Assembly: GCA_007128045.1 (NCBI GenBank)
Contig: SKYG01000258.1
Location: forward strand, 1 to 6,632
Origin: Bacteroidales bacterium
GTDB lineage: Bacteria; Bacteroidota; Bacteroidia; Bacteroidales; UBA7960
DNA: 6,632 nucleotides
Direction of reading: 5' to 3'
Below the pieces are notes generated by a model. It had not been told where the DNA came from. It searched no databases and worked only from the letters and a program-made list of their open reading frames with translations. The translations under genes and the position numbers were made by a program. Shown one piece after another: positions 1 through 6,632 of the stretch (its first letter is position 1; the number at the start of each line of letters is the position of its first letter).

Positions 1-380
1 AAGGAATACAAAGTGCCGGAGAGTTCACGGTGGAGGTTGTTGATATTGAGAATATGCCCCTGGGCGACATCGATGAAAGGGTGTCAAAAAGTAATGCCAT
101 TATCGTAGGATGCCCAACCATAAACCAGAACATACTGCTGCCGGTCTACAGACTGTTTGCCGTGATAAGCCCTATAAGGGATAAAGGAAAAATCGCAGGT
201 TCCTTTGGCTCTTACGGCTGGAGTGGGGAAGCCGCAAACCTGATAAACACCAACCTGAAAAACCTTAAGTTAAATGTTCAGGGCGATGGCGTGTTTGTGA
301 AATTCACCCCTCATAATAATGAATTCCAGCAATGCTTCGACTATGGGAAAACCATCGGCGAAAAACTACTCCAATCATAA
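1..380 (+). CDS. fprA: FprA-family A-type flavoprotein (flavodiiron protein), C-terminal part; 5' end outside window
   Basis: The open frame enters from the left edge (first full codon at 3) and stops with TAA at 378-380, leaving about 125 residues. They match the flavodoxin-like FMN-binding domain at the C-terminus of flavodiiron proteins. A strand reading VEVVDIE lies near position 30, a GCPT phosphate-loop-like turn at 108-119, and the family-typical GSFGSYGWSGEA at 198-233. In this family an N-terminal metallo-beta-lactamase-like di-iron domain reduces O2 to water or NO to N2O, using electrons passed through FMN. That domain would lie upstream and is not visible here. The protein is cytosolic and usually serves oxygen or NO detoxification in anaerobes, which fits a Bacteroidales-like host. 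The GTG at 30 is an internal valine codon, not a start. The family call is firm. Which gas it prefers cannot be told from this part. Confidence 0.88.
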   Translation, partial: GIQSAGEFTVEVVDIENMPLGDIDERVSKSNAIIVGCPTINQNILLPVYRLFAVISPIRDKGKIAGSFGSYGWSGEAANLINTNLKNLKLNVQGDGVFVKFTPHNNEFQQCFDYGKTIGEKLLQS

Positions 381-382
381 AC

Positions 383-406
383 AAATCAACAATTCAACAA
401 CTCAAC
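383..406. repeat. Three-copy 8-bp tandem repeat (AANTCAAC) after the flavoprotein stop
   Basis: Three consecutive octamers, AAATCAAC (383-390), AATTCAAC (391-398) and AACTCAAC (399-406), differ only at their third base. They begin two bases after the stop codon at 380 and fill most of the gap before the likely lipoprotein start. The tract is short and AT-rich, so it may be simple low-complexity spacer. It shares its 8-bp period and its position just after a stop codon with the longer array at 1250-1389. Confidence 0.6.
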
Positions 407-415
407 TTTTATCCC

Positions 416-1249
416 TTGTTTGACTCAAAAACCATACAAATAATTCTGGGCTTACTCATCGCGGTGATGTTCTCCTCATGCATGACTGAACGGCGCCTGG
501 CTTCTCAGTTTGTGATGACAGAAAACAACATCAACGTCTTGATCATGCCGCCGACGGCACTGATAAAATCCTATTATTCTGTGAATCCGGCAAATGTCGA
601 TCCTGACTCACTGGTAGCAGAAAACCTGGAAGACTCCCGGTTTATTAAAAGCCTTAACGATACAGCGTTCGTGAATTATTTTTTAAGGTCACTGAATCAT
701 TACCTGGAGCGCTTCCAGCTTAACGTGTATACACCACAAAATATCGATGCCTTTTTTCAATTGGATAGCAATGCATACCTTTTTTCTGTCGCACAATTAG
801 AGTTACTGGAGTATGATGATAAATACCAGGATGTAACATTCTTTGATACCGTTGCTTATCGCGTTGTACTTCCTCAAACCACTGTCGAAAAAAGTGTATG
901 GTTTGAATTTTCAGAACTGAACAAGCCTGATCAACCCTTGGAGGTATATTACAGCATGCAAAGTACAGGCGACTTTTTCGATGGCGGGTTTTACTGGAAT
1001 TGGCGTACCGGCGAAATGACCTACAGGCATACCAGGTACGAGCTAGAAGAGGCCGACGTTTACGACCTGGCATATTTCGCCGGCCGTAAAAATGCACAAT
1101 ATATCTTTGACCTGCTGATGAACCGCTACGTAGCTCAGAACATAAAACGTCAAAGACGAACCCCCGTGTACTACCAGTACGACATTGATCAACACCAGAT
1201 AAAACGAGCCAACCAGGATCGTTTTATTAAAATCCCACAAAATAATTAA
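416..1249 (+). CDS. Putative lipoprotein of unknown function
   Basis: The product carries a lipoprotein signal peptide. A hydrophobic stretch (IQIILGLLIAVMF) is followed by the lipobox FSSC, whose cysteine codon is at 479-481, and then by about 255 mature residues. The start is uncertain. The only ATG that keeps the signal peptide is at 332, inside the flavoprotein gene. It would put 49 residues before the cysteine, many of them a shadow of flavodoxin coding. I chose TTG at 416, which gives a normal 21-residue signal peptide beginning MFDSKTIQ. The GTG at 467 and ATG at 470 lie too close to the cysteine. The mature part is rich in Tyr, Phe, Asp and Asn, and basic near its C-terminus (KRQRR). 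I recognise no named domain. The residues after the cysteine (MTERRL) lack the acidic run of the Bacteroidota surface-export signal, so a periplasm-facing lipoprotein is more likely. It follows the flavoprotein on the same strand and may be co-transcribed with it. Confidence 0.75.
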   Translation: MFDSKTIQIILGLLIAVMFSSCMTERRLASQFVMTENNINVLIMPPTALIKSYYSVNPANVDPDSLVAENLEDSRFIKSLNDTAFVNYFLRSLNHYLERFQLNVYTPQNIDAFFQLDSNAYLFSVAQLELLEYDDKYQDVTFFDTVAYRVVLPQTTVEKSVWFEFSELNKPDQPLEVYYSMQSTGDFFDGGFYWNWRTGEMTYRHTRYELEEADVYDLAYFAGRKNAQYIFDLLMNRYVAQNIKRQRRTPVYYQYDIDQHQIKRANQDRFIKIPQNN

Positions 1250-1389
1250 CCCGTAACCCGTAACCTCGTAACCTGGTAACCTGGTAACCCGGTAACCTCG
1301 TAACCCGGTAACCTCGTAACCCGGTAACCTGGCAACCTGGTAACCTGGTAACCTGGTAACCCGGTAACCCGGTAACCCGCAACCCGCAA
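1250..1389. repeat. 18-unit octanucleotide tandem array filling the convergent intergenic gap
   Basis: The 140 bp split without remainder into 18 units. Two 7-mers CCCGTAA open the array (1250-1263), fourteen 8-mers follow (1264-1375), and two 7-mers CCCGCAA close it (1376-1389). The 8-mers are CCTGGTAA (5 copies), CCCGGTAA (5), CCTCGTAA (3) and CCTGGCAA (1), so variation is confined to positions 3, 4 and 6. The array begins on the base after the lipoprotein stop codon (1247-1249) and ends one base before the tsaD stop codon (1391-1393 on the other strand). It contains ten copies of GGTAACC, which is self-complementary except at its central base, so both strands can fold back on themselves. 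No conventional hairpin plus T-run terminator is present, so the array may serve as the 3' boundary of both convergent transcripts. That role is an inference. Confidence 0.95.
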
Positions 1390-1390
1390 C

Positions 1391-2404
1391 TCACTTATAC
1401 CTGGTGAATGGAACTACCTGCTGATCAGTGAAGTCGTTTCGAAGGTATTTGTAATAGCCGGCAATGGCGATCATGGCGGCATTATCGGTGCAATAGGCAA
1501 ATTTCGGGATGTATACATCCCAGTTTCCTCGTTCCTCTTCATGAAGCAGCGCCTTGCGCAGACCCGAATTTGCCGATACACCTCCGGCAATAGCTATACG
1601 CCTGATACCAGTTTGCCTGGCCGCCTTTTTCAACTGCTTCATGAGTACATCTACAATGGTTTTCTGTATTGACGCAGACAAATCATTCTTGTTGTTTTCT
1701 ATGAATATTGGATCTGAAGCCAGTTGATCCCTAAGAAAATATAAAATAGAAGTTTTCAGTCCGCTGAAACTGTAGTCGAGCCCTGGAACAACCGGATGAG
1801 GAAAACGAAAAGCTTTGGCATTACCTTCTTGTGCATACTTATCGATAAGCGGACCACCAGGGTAGGGCAGCCCCATGATCTTGGCAGCCTTGTCGAAGGC
1901 CTCTCCGGCTGCATCATCAATGGTTTGACCAATTACAGTCATATCAAAAAAGTCTTTGACCAACACAATCTGTGTGTGACCACCGGATACGGTAAGGCAT
2001 AGGAACGGAAAATCAGGCGCCTTTTTATGTTGCTCATCCTCAATAAAAAGAGAAAGAATATGGGCATGCATATGATTTACCTCAATAAGTGGTATATTCA
2101 AAGCAAGAGAAAATGACTTTGCAAAAGAAGCGCCTACAAGCAATGAGCCCAACAGCCCGGGGCCATTGGTAAAGGCAATGGCATGAAGTTGATTTTTATG
2201 TATATTTGCATCACGCAAGGCCTTATCAATTACAGGCACGATGTTTTGCTGGTGGGCCCTCGAGGCCAACTCCGGCACAACACCACCATAATTTTTGTGA
2301 ATGTCCTGATTGGCGATCAGATTGGCAAGAACTTTGCGATCATAAATAACGGCTGCGGATGTATCATCACACGAAGATTCAATCCCAAGAATATAAACAC
2401 CCAT
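1391..2404 (-). CDS. tsaD: tRNA N6-adenosine threonylcarbamoyltransferase TsaD
   Basis: This complete 337-residue protein has the usual bacterial TsaD length. TsaD transfers the threonylcarbamoyl group from threonylcarbamoyl-AMP to N6 of A37 in tRNAs that read ANN codons, acting with TsaB and TsaE in the cytosol. The sequence opens with the ASKHA-fold phosphate loop (GIESSCDDTSAA, residues 7-18). The metal-binding HMHAH follows at 111-115 (H111 and H115), then SGGHTQ at 140-145, DDAAGEAFDK at 163-172, the second nucleotide-binding motif AGGVSANSGLR at 273-283, and the metal aspartate D307 in CTDNAAM. All key residues are present. The ATG at 2404 puts the first motif at the expected distance from the N-terminus. 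No clear Shine-Dalgarno sequence precedes it, which is normal in Bacteroidota. The gene is convergent with the lipoprotein gene and divergent from the TamB gene. Confidence 0.98.
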   Translation of the reverse strand: MGVYILGIESSCDDTSAAVIYDRKVLANLIANQDIHKNYGGVVPELASRAHQQNIVPVIDKALRDANIHKNQLHAIAFTNGPGLLGSLLVGASFAKSFSLALNIPLIEVNHMHAHILSLFIEDEQHKKAPDFPFLCLTVSGGHTQIVLVKDFFDMTVIGQTIDDAAGEAFDKAAKIMGLPYPGGPLIDKYAQEGNAKAFRFPHPVVPGLDYSFSGLKTSILYFLRDQLASDPIFIENNKNDLSASIQKTIVDVLMKQLKKAARQTGIRRIAIAGGVSANSGLRKALLHEEERGNWDVYIPKFAYCTDNAAMIAIAGYYKYLRNDFTDQQVVPFTRYK

Positions 2405-2435
2405 ATATCTAAAAATCAGGAATTATTTTTTCTTC

Positions 2436-2443
2436 AAGGAGGG
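2436..2443 (+). promoter_or_regulatory. Strong Shine-Dalgarno sequence (AAGGAGGG) for the TamB gene
   Basis: AAGGAGGG fits the 16S rRNA anti-Shine-Dalgarno sequence and sits seven bases before the ATC codon at 2451. That codon is directly followed by the basic residues (KKRRK) that normally open a signal anchor. This site decided the proposed start, because no ATG, GTG or TTG occurs in any + strand frame between the in-frame stop at 2394 and the membrane segment. Such a strong site is unusual for Bacteroidota, which mostly initiate without one. Confidence 0.5.
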
Positions 2444-2451
2444 CAAAGGTA
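2444..2451 (-). promoter_or_regulatory. Candidate Bacteroidota -7 promoter element for tsaD
   Basis: Read on the minus strand, this octamer is TACCTTTG, a full match to the Bacteroidota -7 consensus TAnnTTTG. It lies about 40 bases upstream of the tsaD ATG, giving a plausible short leader. The matching -33 TTTG is not found at the usual 19-21 base spacing; only T-rich sequence is present there. The call therefore rests on one element and could be chance. The element lies between the TamB Shine-Dalgarno sequence and its proposed start codon on the other strand. Confidence 0.35.
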
Positions 2452-5400
2452 TCAAAAAAAGGAGAAAAATACTAATAGTACTGTTTATCCTGTTGGTCGC
2501 AGGTCCCGGGATCACCTATGCACTGCTTCGTAACAGTAAGGTGCAAACATTTCTTGTTCAGCATGTGGCAAACTATTTGTCGAACGAACTGGATACCAGG
2601 GTGGAAGTAGGCGGCCTGGATGTTTCTTTTTTCCTCAATATCGTGCTTGAAGATGTGAAAATCGAAGACCGTCAAGGCAATCAGATGATTAAAACACAAA
2701 GAATGGTGTTCGATATTGGAAGGATCTCCCCGCGGCATCGGAAACTATCAATCAATAAACTCTATCTGGAAAATGCTTACCTGGGCTTTAAGCGATATAA
2801 GGAAAGTGAGGTGTTGAATTTTCAGTTCCTGGTCGATTATTTTTCTGCAGATGATAAACATGTTGAGCAGACTGGTAAGAGATGGGACGTGGTATGTAAA
2901 TCCCTGGAAATTGATCATTCGGGTTTTTCTTTTTTTGACGAGAATCAGAGCTCCGCAAATCCCGGATTTAATAAATATCGAATCGATATTGCTGATCTCA
3001 GGATTACAGTAAATGATATGTTTCTGGAACATGGAAAACTATCATTCAATCTTGAACAACTTTCTTTTAAAGAAGCAATGGGCTTTGACCTGAACTATAT
3101 GTCAGGTTGGTTCGCTGTTAGTCCACAAAATGCCTCTGCATCAAACGTTCTGATCCGAACCGAAAAATCTGAAATCTCTTTGGATGCGGCACTTCAATAT
3201 GATGGCTATGAATTCTTATACAACACGTTTGAACTCGTTGGCATCTCAGCTCAGTTATATGACTCCAGAATTAACCTGGCTGATATTGCATATTATTTCC
3301 CTGATTTATACGGACTAAAAGATGAAATTACCATCAGCGGTGAATTTAATGGCAAACCTTCTGATCTGGAAGCATCAGATATAATGATCTCTTATGGGAT
3401 GCATACCTATTTCTCGGGCGACTTTACCATAAAAGGACTTCCTGATGTTACGCATACATTTATTTCTTCCACAATTCATGAACTGCATACTTCAGTGGCT
3501 GATATACAGGGTGTTAAAATGCCTGATCGAAGTGACTCTCCACATATTGTGCTGCCCGGAAATATTGACAACCTGGATAGGGTGTCATTTAAAGGTACCA
3601 TCTCCGGATTCATGAATGATATAGCCGCCTTGGGTCGTTTTGAAACCAGCCTCGGTAACATTAGTGTTAACCTGGCAGCGAAAAAAACTCTGACAGCGAC
3701 ACAATACTCGTATTCCGGACATATTAGCACAGATGCTTTTGCCCTGGGACAGTTCTTCGGGAATGACAACAAATTGGGTTATATCAGTCTGGATGCAGAC
3801 ATAGAAGGGGAGGGGCTTAGCCTTGAAACTATGGAAGTGGCTATTAATGGAAAGATCAACACCCTTGAATTGGCCGGCTACAAGTACCAGAACCTGGATG
3901 TTACAGGTAATGTCAGCAACAAATTGTTTAATGGTTCACTTGTGGTCGACGATGACAATATGGGCTTAAGCTTTACTGGTATGATCAACTTTGAGGAAGA
4001 TATTCCTGTTTTTGATTTTCAAGCCCAACTTAGTGATGCAAACCTCACTGTCCTGAACCTGTATCAACGGGAGAAAGAAACAGAGTCACTTTTATCGGCA
4101 ACACTTAATATGAACGCCAGGGGAGGAACACCCGACGAGCTGACAGGAAAGTTGGAACTGAGAAATATAACCTACAAAGAACAATATACTGACCAGGAAG
4201 GGGAACTTTATACAGACGTTTATCATACCGATTTTATCGGACTCGAAAACTCTAGTCTGCCGAACAACCATATTGCTTTATCCCTTACATCAGATTATAT
4301 AGATGCTACCTTAGCCGGACAAGTTAATTTTCAATCTCTGGGTGAGGCATTAAAACATTATATAGCTTCCCATATCCCGGCTTTTTTTTCCGAAAATGAC
4401 TCCCAGTTACTAGCTCCGGATGTTCATAATAACCATACTCAGAATCTTGAGGCTGAAATTCATTTTAAGAATACCAGCTTGCTCTCAGAATTGTTTTTAC
4501 CTGCTATCGAACTAGCTGATGACTCCAAAATCACACTGCGTTTTGATTCGCAACACCAGACACTGGATATTTATGGGCAATCGGATATGTTTACCCTTTT
4601 GGGAAACAGATTCGCAGACTGGAAACTGATCGGGGCTATGACCGCTGAAACATACCAAATAACAAACCAAAGTTCAAGACTTCTGCTAACTGATAGTCTG
4701 TATGTGCTTAACTTTTGCCTCGACGGACACCTTTATAACGATACCCTTTTCTATGAGGCAGTATGGAACTCTTTCGATTCGCCATATGCCAATCAAGGCC
4801 ATATTCAGGGCATCACACACTTCGTAAATAAACAACATGCTGTGCTTCGTTTCCTGCCTTCATTTGCTATAATCAACGACGTAGAGTGGCTCATAAATAT
4901 TGGCAATGAAGTGCTCTTTGACTCAGCAAGGGTCGAGATAAGCAATCTGATGGTGTATAATGAAGAACAGCTATTGAATATAAATGGGGTGTTAAGCCAT
5001 GATCCCCTCGACAAGATGCTTGTTCATTTTCATAACTTTCAATACTCCAACCTGGATCCGATCATTCGTGCCAAGAACATGAGTTTTGAAGGAATCATCA
5101 ATGGTTTGCTGTCATTTACCACCCTGTACCAGTCTACTTCATTTGAAGCCGATCTGGATATATCGGATTTTGCATTCAACAACGACGTGCTTGGAAATCT
5201 GTCGATCCAATCAGAATGGGTAGAGGCTGCAGAGGGCTTCAGGGTTGAGACTGCTATCCTGAATACTTTTCTATCTGAATATACCCTGCTGGCCAATGGG
5301 TTTATCTTTCCAAACAGAAAAGACAATGCCTTCGATCTAAATATTACAGTAGATAAACTACCGTTATCGATATGGAGCAGATATCTGGATGGCTTTGCAC

Positions 5401-6632
5401 AGAACTTTAATGGATTGGTAACTGGTGATTTGCGTCTTGAAGGACCGATAAATAATCCAGAGCTATCTGGCCTGGTTGAAGCTACCGGTGCTGACTTTCG
5501 TATCGACTATCTAAAGACCCGATACAACTTCTCCCATTTGGTTCGTATTGAACAAAACTATTTCTCCTTTGATAACCTGGTACTTACTGACACTATTGGG
5601 AACTCCGGATTGGCAACCGGCACCATTTGGCATCAGAACTTCAAGGACTTCAGTATGGATATCCGGATCAGACCTGAACGCATGGTGGTGCTCAATACCA
5701 ACGCAGTGCATAACGAACTTTATTATGGGAGGGCTTTTGCCAGTGGTTTACTCCATATTCATGGCAATGAAGATAATATAACCATGGATATCAGCGCACG
5801 AACCAGCAGGGGAACACAGATATTCTTGCCACTTACCTATACCGGTGAGGTTGTTGAGAATAATTTCATCACCTTTGTTTCCAGAGATACCACCCTTACA
5901 AACCTCACATTCCCGGCACGGAGTATTACTGGTGTGACCCTGAATTTTGACCTTGAAGTGACTCCCGATGCTGAAGTACAGCTGATATTCGATTCTCAGA
6001 TTGGCGACATCATACGTGGCAGGGGGTCAGGTAACATAAAGCTTGAAATCTCATCACAGGGCGCATTTAACATGTATGGTGAGTATAATATTGAGGAAGG
6101 AGATTACCTGTTTACCCTGCAAAATCTAATAAATAAGAGATTCCGGATAGAACAGGGCGGATCTATCAGGTGGACGGGCGATCCGAACGATGCAGATATT
6201 GACCTGAGAGCGGCATACCGTCTGCGCACCTCCTTGTATGATCTGATGATGGACATTGATACATCCGATGTATATAGAAGAAGGGTTCCTGTTGAATGCA
6301 TCCTCATTCTGGAAGATAAGCTGTTTAATCCCAGAATAAACTTCGATATCGATTTGCCCGGAGGTGATGAGAGTATCCGTGAATTAATTGAAAGACGTAT
6401 TACCACTGAGCAAGAGATGCACAGGCAGGTCTTCTCATTATTGATTCTTAACCGCTTTATGCCAACAACCACCGATCAATACAACACCGCACTTGGCTAT
6501 GGCGTGGGTAGTACATCTTCAGAATTGCTGTCGAACCAGCTTAGCAACTGGCTATCCCAAATAAGCTCGGAGTTTGATATTGGCGTCAACTACAGACCCG
6601 GTGATCAGATCAGCAGCCAGGAGCTAGAAGTG
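2451..6632 (+). CDS. tamB: Translocation/assembly module TamB-domain protein, 3' end outside window
   Basis: One frame stays open from 2397 (after TAA at 2394-2396) to the right edge, about 1394 residues from the proposed start. TamB is a periplasm-spanning, inner-membrane-anchored AsmA-like protein used in outer-membrane biogenesis, either in protein insertion with an Omp85 partner (TamA, or TamL in Bacteroidota) or in phospholipid transfer. The N-terminus shows KKRRK then a hydrophobic anchor (residues 7-26), followed by the family-like stretch VQTFLVQHVANYLSNELDTR and an early VEVGGLDVSF strand. The long middle is beta-rich, with repeated short Asp, Asn and Gly turns. The conserved C-terminal domain begins around residue 1170, with GDIIRGRGSGN (from 1185), MYGEYNIEEGDYLFTLQNLINKRF, WTGDP (from 1241), FSLLILNRF (from 1328) and NYRPGDQISSQELEV at the edge. 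Bacteroidota homologues suggest that only some tens of residues are missing. The start is odd: ATC is proposed at 2451. TTG at 2493 or GTG at 2541 would cut into or remove the anchor. Confidence 0.93.
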   Translation, partial: MKKRRKILIVLFILLVAGPGITYALLRNSKVQTFLVQHVANYLSNELDTRVEVGGLDVSFFLNIVLEDVKIEDRQGNQMIKTQRMVFDIGRISPRHRKLSINKLYLENAYLGFKRYKESEVLNFQFLVDYFSADDKHVEQTGKRWDVVCKSLEIDHSGFSFFDENQSSANPGFNKYRIDIADLRITVNDMFLEHGKLSFNLEQLSFKEAMGFDLNYMSGWFAVSPQNASASNVLIRTEKSEISLDAALQYDGYEFLYNTFELVGISAQLYDSRINLADIAYYFPDLYGLKDEITISGEFNGKPSDLEASDIMISYGMHTYFSGDFTIKGLPDVTHTFISSTIHELHTSVADIQGVKMPDRSDSPHIVLPGNIDNLDRVSFKGTISGFMNDIAALGRFETSLGNISVNLAAKKTLTATQYSYSGHISTDAFALGQFFGNDNKLGYISLDADIEGEGLSLETMEVAINGKINTLELAGYKYQNLDVTGNVSNKLFNGSLVVDDDNMGLSFTGMINFEEDIPVFDFQAQLSDANLTVLNLYQREKETESLLSATLNMNARGGTPDELTGKLELRNITYKEQYTDQEGELYTDVYHTDFIGLENSSLPNNHIALSLTSDYIDATLAGQVNFQSLGEALKHYIASHIPAFFSENDSQLLAPDVHNNHTQNLEAEIHFKNTSLLSELFLPAIELADDSKITLRFDSQHQTLDIYGQSDMFTLLGNRFADWKLIGAMTAETYQITNQSSRLLLTDSLYVLNFCLDGHLYNDTLFYEAVWNSFDSPYANQGHIQGITHFVNKQHAVLRFLPSFAIINDVEWLINIGNEVLFDSARVEISNLMVYNEEQLLNINGVLSHDPLDKMLVHFHNFQYSNLDPIIRAKNMSFEGIINGLLSFTTLYQSTSFEADLDISDFAFNNDVLGNLSIQSEWVEAAEGFRVETAILNTFLSEYTLLANGFIFPNRKDNAFDLNITVDKLPLSIWSRYLDGFAQNFNGLVTGDLRLEGPINNPELSGLVEATGADFRIDYLKTRYNFSHLVRIEQNYFSFDNLVLTDTIGNSGLATGTIWHQNFKDFSMDIRIRPERMVVLNTNAVHNELYYGRAFASGLLHIHGNEDNITMDISARTSRGTQIFLPLTYTGEVVENNFITFVSRDTTLTNLTFPARSITGVTLNFDLEVTPDAEVQLIFDSQIGDIIRGRGSGNIKLEISSQGAFNMYGEYNIEEGDYLFTLQNLINKRFRIEQGGSIRWTGDPNDADIDLRAAYRLRTSLYDLMMDIDTSDVYRRRVPVECILILEDKLFNPRINFDIDLPGGDESIRELIERRITTEQEMHRQVFSLLILNRFMPTTTDQYNTALGYGVGSTSSELLSNQLSNWLSQISSEFDIGVNYRPGDQISSQELEV

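Noticed and set aside
332..415. ATG at 332 as the start of the lipoprotein gene
   Set aside because: It lies within the flavoprotein coding region and would place 49 residues before the lipobox cysteine, too long for a lipoprotein signal. The added residues are a frame shadow plus low-complexity spacer.
1250..1389. CRISPR array
   Set aside because: The units are 7-8 bp and contiguous, with no unique spacers and no cas genes nearby.
2454..2460. Indel in the A7 run hiding the true TamB start in another frame
   Set aside because: No ATG, GTG or TTG lies in any + strand frame between 2397 and 2453. The ATG further upstream at 2359 opens a frame that soon hits a stop, so a simple indel would not supply a normal start.
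2183..2533. Plus-strand open frame across the tsaD 5' end and the divergent gap
   Set aside because: It is mostly antisense to the well-conserved tsaD and then overlaps the TamB anchor in a different frame. Its sequence has no protein-like features.
4382..4389. Run of eight T inside the TamB gene as a phase-variation switch
   Set aside because: The frame is intact through the run and the downstream TamB domain is in the same frame. There is no sign of alternation, and essential-type envelope genes are not typical phase-variable targets.
3476..6472. Several minus-strand open frames of about 65-120 codons within the TamB region
   Set aside because: All are antisense to one continuous, well-supported TamB reading frame and show no recognisable domain.

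Overview
The window looks like a chromosomal segment from a member of the Bacteroidota, probably Bacteroidales or a relative. The reasons are the Bacteroidota-type TamB sequence, an AT-leaning moderate GC content, a candidate TAnnTTTG promoter element, and a lipoprotein of the kind common in that phylum. No mobile element, CRISPR array, tRNA or rRNA is visible. The content is housekeeping rather than accessory.

Layout. (1) Positions 1-380, + strand: the 3' part of an FprA-like flavodiiron protein, namely the end of its flavodoxin domain. (2) 383-406: three copies of an 8-bp unit directly after that stop codon. (3) About 416-1249, + strand: an unassigned lipoprotein. (4) 1250-1389: an 18-unit, 7-8 bp tandem array that starts on the base after the lipoprotein stop codon and ends one base before the tsaD stop codon. 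It fills the whole gap between two convergent genes. (5) 1391-2404, - strand: complete tsaD, for the tRNA t6A37 threonylcarbamoyltransferase. (6) 2405-2450: a 46-bp divergent intergenic region. (7) About 2451-6632, + strand: a very long reading frame with no stop that runs off the window. It encodes a Bacteroidota TamB-domain protein, with an N-terminal signal anchor, a long beta-rich middle and the conserved C-terminal TamB domain. Only a short C-terminal end seems to be missing.

The genes do not form one pathway. The flavodiiron protein handles O2 or NO, TsaD modifies tRNA, and TamB works in outer-membrane biogenesis. TamB in this phylum is expected to work with an Omp85 partner (TamA/TamL), which is not in the window.

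The two points most worth a second look are the octanucleotide array that exactly fills the convergent junction, and the lack of any ATG, GTG or TTG start before the TamB membrane anchor. At that site a strong Shine-Dalgarno sequence precedes an ATC codon. I found no convincing new multi-gene system.
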